Positions 60,950 through 64,000 of a stretch of 64,000 nt of DNA are shown piece after piece (positions within the stretch are counted from its first letter, which is position 1; each line of letters opens with the position of its first letter). The stretch comes from Pseudomonas viridiflava. GTDB lineage: Bacteria; Pseudomonadota; Gammaproteobacteria; Pseudomonadales; Pseudomonadaceae. Below the pieces are notes generated by a model that worked only from the letters and a program-made list of their open reading frames with translations, did no database searches and was not told the origin of the DNA. The stretch is from positions 620,001 through 684,000 of the forward strand of contig NZ_UUOC01000001.1 of assembly GCF_900590755.1 (NCBI RefSeq). The letters run 5' to 3'. A program made the translations under genes and the position numbers.

Positions 60950-61738
60950 CTACACGGCAGCCCGATAACGTGCTGCCACTTCAGACTGCTTAAGGTCCGC
61001 CAGCAGGCCTTGCCGCGCACCTTGCAGCTCATCCCAACGGGCGGCTTCGGCCAGCGGCGGAATGGTCACCGGCTCCCGGCGATCAAAGCCCACCAAGGCC
61101 GCATCCACCAGATCCCCGACTTCCATGATGTCGTTCAGGGTATTGATGTCGATGCCCGAACGCTCCCAGATTTCCGTGCGTGTGGCGGCTGGCAAAACTG
61201 CCTGGACGTAGACGCCTTGAGGGCCGAGTTCCAGGCTCATGCCCTGGGAGAGAAACTGGACAAAGGCCTTGGTCGCGCCGTAGACCGTCATGCCGAACTC
61301 CGGCGCCAACCCGACCACTGAACCGATATTGATGATTGCGCCGTGCCCTGCCTGCGCCAGACGCGGGCTGATCGCACTGGAAAGGCGTAGCAGCGAAGTC
61401 ACGTTAAGGGAGACCAGTTGAGCAACGCTGTCTGGCGTCTGCTCGACAAAACTGCCGGACTGCGCCGCCCCTGCGTTATTAACCAGAATGCCAATGCTGG
61501 CATCCTCCCGCAGACGGGCTTCCACGGTTGCCAGATCGGCGCTTTGAGTCAAATCTGCCTGAAGCACATCCACATTCACGCCGAATGCCTGACGCAGACG
61601 AGTGGCCAGAACCTCCAGCCGCGCCTTGTCTCGGGCAACCAGCACCAGATCATGCCCTCTGGCGGCAAAACGATCGGCATACACAGCGCCGATGCCGCTG
61701 GAGGCACCGGTGATCAGAACGGATTCAGAAGCTTTCAT
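60950..61738 (-). CDS. Short-chain dehydrogenase/reductase
   Basis: A 262-residue SDR: TGASSGIGAVYADRFAARGH, DLVLVARDKARLEVLA, LVNNAGAAQ, INIGSVVGL, catalytic YGATKAF. ATG at 61738 is the family-like start. Its promoter appears to lie under a pair of nested palindromes at 61831-61868, implying tight repression by a regulator not identified here. Substrate unknown. Confidence 0.9.
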   Translation of the reverse strand: MKASESVLITGASSGIGAVYADRFAARGHDLVLVARDKARLEVLATRLRQAFGVNVDVLQADLTQSADLATVEARLREDASIGILVNNAGAAQSGSFVEQTPDSVAQLVSLNVTSLLRLSSAISPRLAQAGHGAIINIGSVVGLAPEFGMTVYGATKAFVQFLSQGMSLELGPQGVYVQAVLPAATRTEIWERSGIDINTLNDIMEVGDLVDAALVGFDRREPVTIPPLAEAARWDELQGARQGLLADLKQSEVAARYRAAV

Positions 61739-61818
61739 GTGAGAGGTCCATTGAAATGTGGAGCAGCGCCTGCCTGTGCAGTGGGCCGCGTAGGAGCTGA
61801 TATCGCTCAAGCCGTTTT

Positions 61819-61868
61819 ATGATGTCGATCATAATCAAAACTGTCAACACTTTTGATTATGGTTGACA
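61819..61868 (-). promoter_or_regulatory. Promoter with nested palindromic operators for the SDR gene
   Basis: ATAATCAAAA (61831-61840) and TTTTGATTAT (61851-61860) form a perfect 10-bp inverted repeat with a 10-base spacer. TGTCAAC (61842-61848) and GTTGACA (61862-61868) form a second, interlocked one. On the minus strand TTGACA (61847-61842) is a consensus -35, with CATCAT 17 bases on as -10, leading to the SDR start about 80 bases away. Confidence 0.6.
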
Positions 61869-61984
61869 TCTTAATGACTGATCCACGAGCGCCATCGCGG
61901 CCTGGCGGGGCTCGTGCGCTCCTACAGGATCTGTGTTTGCTGCGGGACTGCGCGGCATCAGGACGACGGGAGCACTCCTGAGTC

Positions 61985-62893
61985 TCAGCAGTTGATAGCG
62001 CCTTCCAGAAAATCAATAAACGCTCGCGCTTTTGCACTCAGCGCAGAGCGCTCAGTGACGCACGCGTAGATATCCATCGGCTCGGACTCGGCGGTGGCAC
62101 GGTTAAGGCTGTCGGGCTCAAACAGCGCCAGCAATTGGCCGCTGTCGAGGTAGGGCTTGGCGATGAAGCTGGCAAGACGAACGATCCCGCCGCCGCTGAG
62201 GGCAATCCGGGCGAGCATGTCGATGTCATCGCAGACGAATTCCGGATTGACCTTCGCCTCGACGCGCTTGCCATTGACGATGAAATGCCAGGGCAGAAAA
62301 CGCCCATCGGTGGGGTAGCGAAACACCAGGCAGGCGTGGTCTTTCAGGTCATCAGGCGAACCAGGCACCCCGGCGCGGTCCAGATAGGCAGGCGACGCGC
62401 AGAATACGAATGCAAAGGATGCAATCCGCCGAGCCACTAACCGATCACTCAATTGGGCATCAATGCGGATACTGACATCGATGCCTTCGAGCCTATGGTC
62501 CACGCGCCGATCGGTGCTGATCAGCTCGACATTGATGCGTGGGTAAGCGGCTTTGAAAGCAGGCATCAGCGACGCCAGCACATGGCGACCGAACGCCGCA
62601 GTGGTTGCGACCCGCAGCGGGCCCTGAGGCTCGCTGGCAATGCCTGCGGCCTGGGACGCCAGCTCCACTTCTCGGGGGATGTGGCGCACTTTCTCGAAAT
62701 AACGGGTGCCGCTTTCCGTCAGCGCCATGGTTCGGGTGGTGCGTGACAGCAGCCGCACACCCAGATGCCCCTCAAGCCGGGTAATGCTCTGGCTGACAGC
62801 GGCGGCGCTCATACCCATGGCACGCGCAGCGGCGGCGATGCTGCCCGCTTCCACGACGCGGATAAAGGTATTGATCAAACCGAGAAGATCCAT
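61985..62893 (-). CDS. LysR-family transcriptional regulator
   Basis: A 302-residue LTTR of the common SDR/quinone-reductase-linked subgroup: LLGLINTFIRVVEAGSIAAAARAMGMSAAA gives the HTH (quoted in parts: FIRVVEAGSIAAAA, MSAAAVSQSITRLE), then RLLSRTTRTMALTESG and the effector domain (GPLRVATTAAFGRHV). It is divergent from the DUF2798 gene (126 bases) and upstream of the SDR on the same strand. Confidence 0.9.
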   Translation of the reverse strand: MDLLGLINTFIRVVEAGSIAAAARAMGMSAAAVSQSITRLEGHLGVRLLSRTTRTMALTESGTRYFEKVRHIPREVELASQAAGIASEPQGPLRVATTAAFGRHVLASLMPAFKAAYPRINVELISTDRRVDHRLEGIDVSIRIDAQLSDRLVARRIASFAFVFCASPAYLDRAGVPGSPDDLKDHACLVFRYPTDGRFLPWHFIVNGKRVEAKVNPEFVCDDIDMLARIALSGGGIVRLASFIAKPYLDSGQLLALFEPDSLNRATAESEPMDIYACVTERSALSAKARAFIDFLEGAINC

Positions 62894-63019
62894 CCAGCCC
62901 TCGCTCTTTATTCGTTGATTATTTTTAACAATGATTCAATCAGCGGCGGTCTACTGGCTGGCTCCGGGACTTGTTAGCTTGGCCACTCTATCGACAAAGC
63001 CCCGTGACGAGGTTCGCCC

Positions 63020-63283
63020 ATGACCGCCAACAATGCCGGTAAATCAGCAGCAATTCGCTTTCCAAAACGCGCAACGCCCTACGTATTCGCCCTGTACATG
63101 GCGACCATCATGGCCTTTCTGATGTGCCTGGTGATTACCCTGGCCGAGTTTGGAATGAACGAACATTACATGAGGAATGTGATGAATGCTTATCAGGTGG
63201 CGATGCCTTCGGCATTTCTGTGCGTATTGATTGTTCGGCCCATGGTTGCCCGGCTCGTGGCGTGGACCGTGCACGGGCATTGA
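63020..63283 (+). CDS. DUF2798 small membrane protein
   Basis: An 87-residue protein with two membrane helices (FALYMATIMAFLMCLVITLA and a second after NAYQVAMPSAFLCVLIV), matching the DUF2798 pattern (RATPYVFALYMATIMAF, MPSAFLCVLIVRPMV). It is divergent from the LysR gene, which may control it. Function unknown. Confidence 0.82.
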   Translation: MTANNAGKSAAIRFPKRATPYVFALYMATIMAFLMCLVITLAEFGMNEHYMRNVMNAYQVAMPSAFLCVLIVRPMVARLVAWTVHGH

Positions 63284-63353
63284 GGAGAGCCAGACGACGG
63301 CAGCTGGCAGATGCTTCTGCGTTAGCCTGCTCCAAAAGCGATCACCGCCCCCT

Positions 63354-63510
63354 GTGGGAGCGAGGCTTGCCCGCGAATTGGGTGACGCGGTTTGTCTGAC
63401 ACGCCGCGTCATCGTTCATCGTCTGAATGCCGCCCAGACCAAGCACCGCTCCCACATGACGCCGCAGAACCCGTGGGAGGGAGGCTTGCCCGCGAATTGG
63501 GCGACGCGGT
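63354..63510. repeat. REP-type repeat, one inverted pair plus an extra left half
   Basis: GTGGGAGCGAGGCTTGCCCG (63354) and a weak partner CACCGCTCCCAC (to 63455), then a second left half GTGGGAGGGAGGCTTGCCCG (from 63473) without partner before the next gene. Confidence 0.7.
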
Positions 63511-63557
63511 CGCCTCAGGCATAATGGCGACCCCAACCAACCCCGGCCGACAAATAC

Positions 63558-63998
63558 GTGTTTGAACTCACCAGCTATCTGGGCTTATTCGTCGCGGCAT
63601 TCGGTGCTGCCACGCTCCTGCCCCTGCAATCCGAAGCCCTGCTGGTGGGCATGCTGATCTCGCAGAGTTATTCGATTCTGCTGCTGGTGGTGGTCGCCAG
63701 TTTCGGCAATGTGCTGGGCTCGCTTGTTAACTGGTACGTCGGCCGCTCAATCGAGGGTTTTCGTGACAGGCGTTGGTTCCCGCTGAAACAACACCAACTC
63801 GACAAGGCTCAAGAAACTTACCGACGGTTCGGTCGCTGGGCATTGCTGGCCAGTTGGGTGCCGATTATCGGCGACCCCATCACCATGATCGCCGGCGTGA
63901 TGCGTGAGCCGCTCTGGAGTTTTCTGATCATCGTGACCATCGCAAAAGTCGCGCGTTATCTGGTGCTGACCGCTCTGACACTAGGCTGGATGAGCTGA
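63558..63998 (+). CDS. YqaA/DedA-like inner-membrane protein
   Basis: A 146-residue membrane protein of the VTT (SNARE-associated/DedA) group, YqaA type: AATLLPLQSEALLVGML, FGNVLGSLVNWYVGR, and the re-entrant loop region ASWVPIIGDPITMIAGVMR. It begins with GTG at 63558 and ends two bases before the window end. Relatives are proposed lipid flippases or membrane-homeostasis proteins. Confidence 0.88.
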   Translation: MFELTSYLGLFVAAFGAATLLPLQSEALLVGMLISQSYSILLLVVVASFGNVLGSLVNWYVGRSIEGFRDRRWFPLKQHQLDKAQETYRRFGRWALLASWVPIIGDPITMIAGVMREPLWSFLIIVTIAKVARYLVLTALTLGWMS

Positions 63999-64000
63999 CG

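Overview
The window is bacterial, GC-rich and densely coded. It looks like a fluorescent-type Pseudomonas. It carries many Pseudomonas-style REP hairpins between genes (cores such as GTAGGAGCTGCCGAAGG, GTAGGAGTGAGCTTGCTCG and GTGGGACCGGCTTTAGCC). Its gene families fit the same picture: HutC-like regulator, FecI/FecR/TonB receptor set, EptA, FetAB, UvsE, and many GGDEF/EAL and hybrid kinase genes. No rRNA, tRNA, CRISPR array, prophage or transposase gene was seen.

Layout. 1-6.9 kb: an amino-acid utilisation cluster on the + strand, with a histidine-ammonia-lyase family enzyme (5' end cut by the window), an FAD-linked 2-hydroxyacid-type oxidase, a complete polar amino-acid ABC importer and a HutC-type GntR/UTRA regulator. 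A GTATATAC palindrome lies in front of the importer. 7-12.4 kb: a small acidic protein, a non-canonical Nramp-like transporter, a DHA2 drug exporter, a GAF/EAL c-di-GMP protein and a second tiny acidic protein. 12.6-18.1 kb: a multi-PAS hybrid histidine kinase, divergent from a TonB receptor that sits behind a clear cobalamin riboswitch. 18.5-25.5 kb: the most unusual locus. A LysR regulator is divergent from a 1141-residue single-chain protein joining a molybdopterin oxidoreductase, an FAD/NAD reductase and a [2Fe-2S] ferredoxin. An ornithine-cyclodeaminase-family reductase and an AtoE-type short-chain fatty acid transporter follow.

25.9-31.1 kb: a sugar porter, a SotB-like MFS exporter and a PAS/PAS/PAS/GGDEF/EAL protein. 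31.3-35.5 kb: a Fur-box-preceded FecI/FecR pair and its STN-domain siderophore receptor. 35.6-38.9 kb: a membrane GGDEF-EAL protein overlapping a PhnD-like periplasmic binding protein. 39.1-41.5 kb: a carboxynorspermidine synthase/decarboxylase pair. 41.5-42.65 kb: about 1.1 kb without genes, holding two large inverted copies of a structured repeat whose stems differ in sequence but still pair. 42.65-47 kb: PAP2 phosphatase, EptA and FetAB. 47.1-53.6 kb: YghU-type GST, a tandem 100-bp repeat, a MocR regulator, UvsE, two small unknown genes and a second hybrid kinase.

53.6-58.4 kb: a decayed head-to-head SDR/AraC pair (both 5' ends lost), then an intact related arrangement: AraC divergent from an SDR, a VOC protein and an enoyl-reductase-like protein. 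58.4-64 kb: isochorismatase-family hydrolase, GNAT acetyltransferase, a periplasmic solute-binding protein, a DUF2986 micro-protein, an SDR with a nested palindromic operator over its promoter, LysR, DUF2798 and a YqaA/DedA-like membrane protein.

All functional calls come from reading motifs by eye and from family knowledge. No searches were run.
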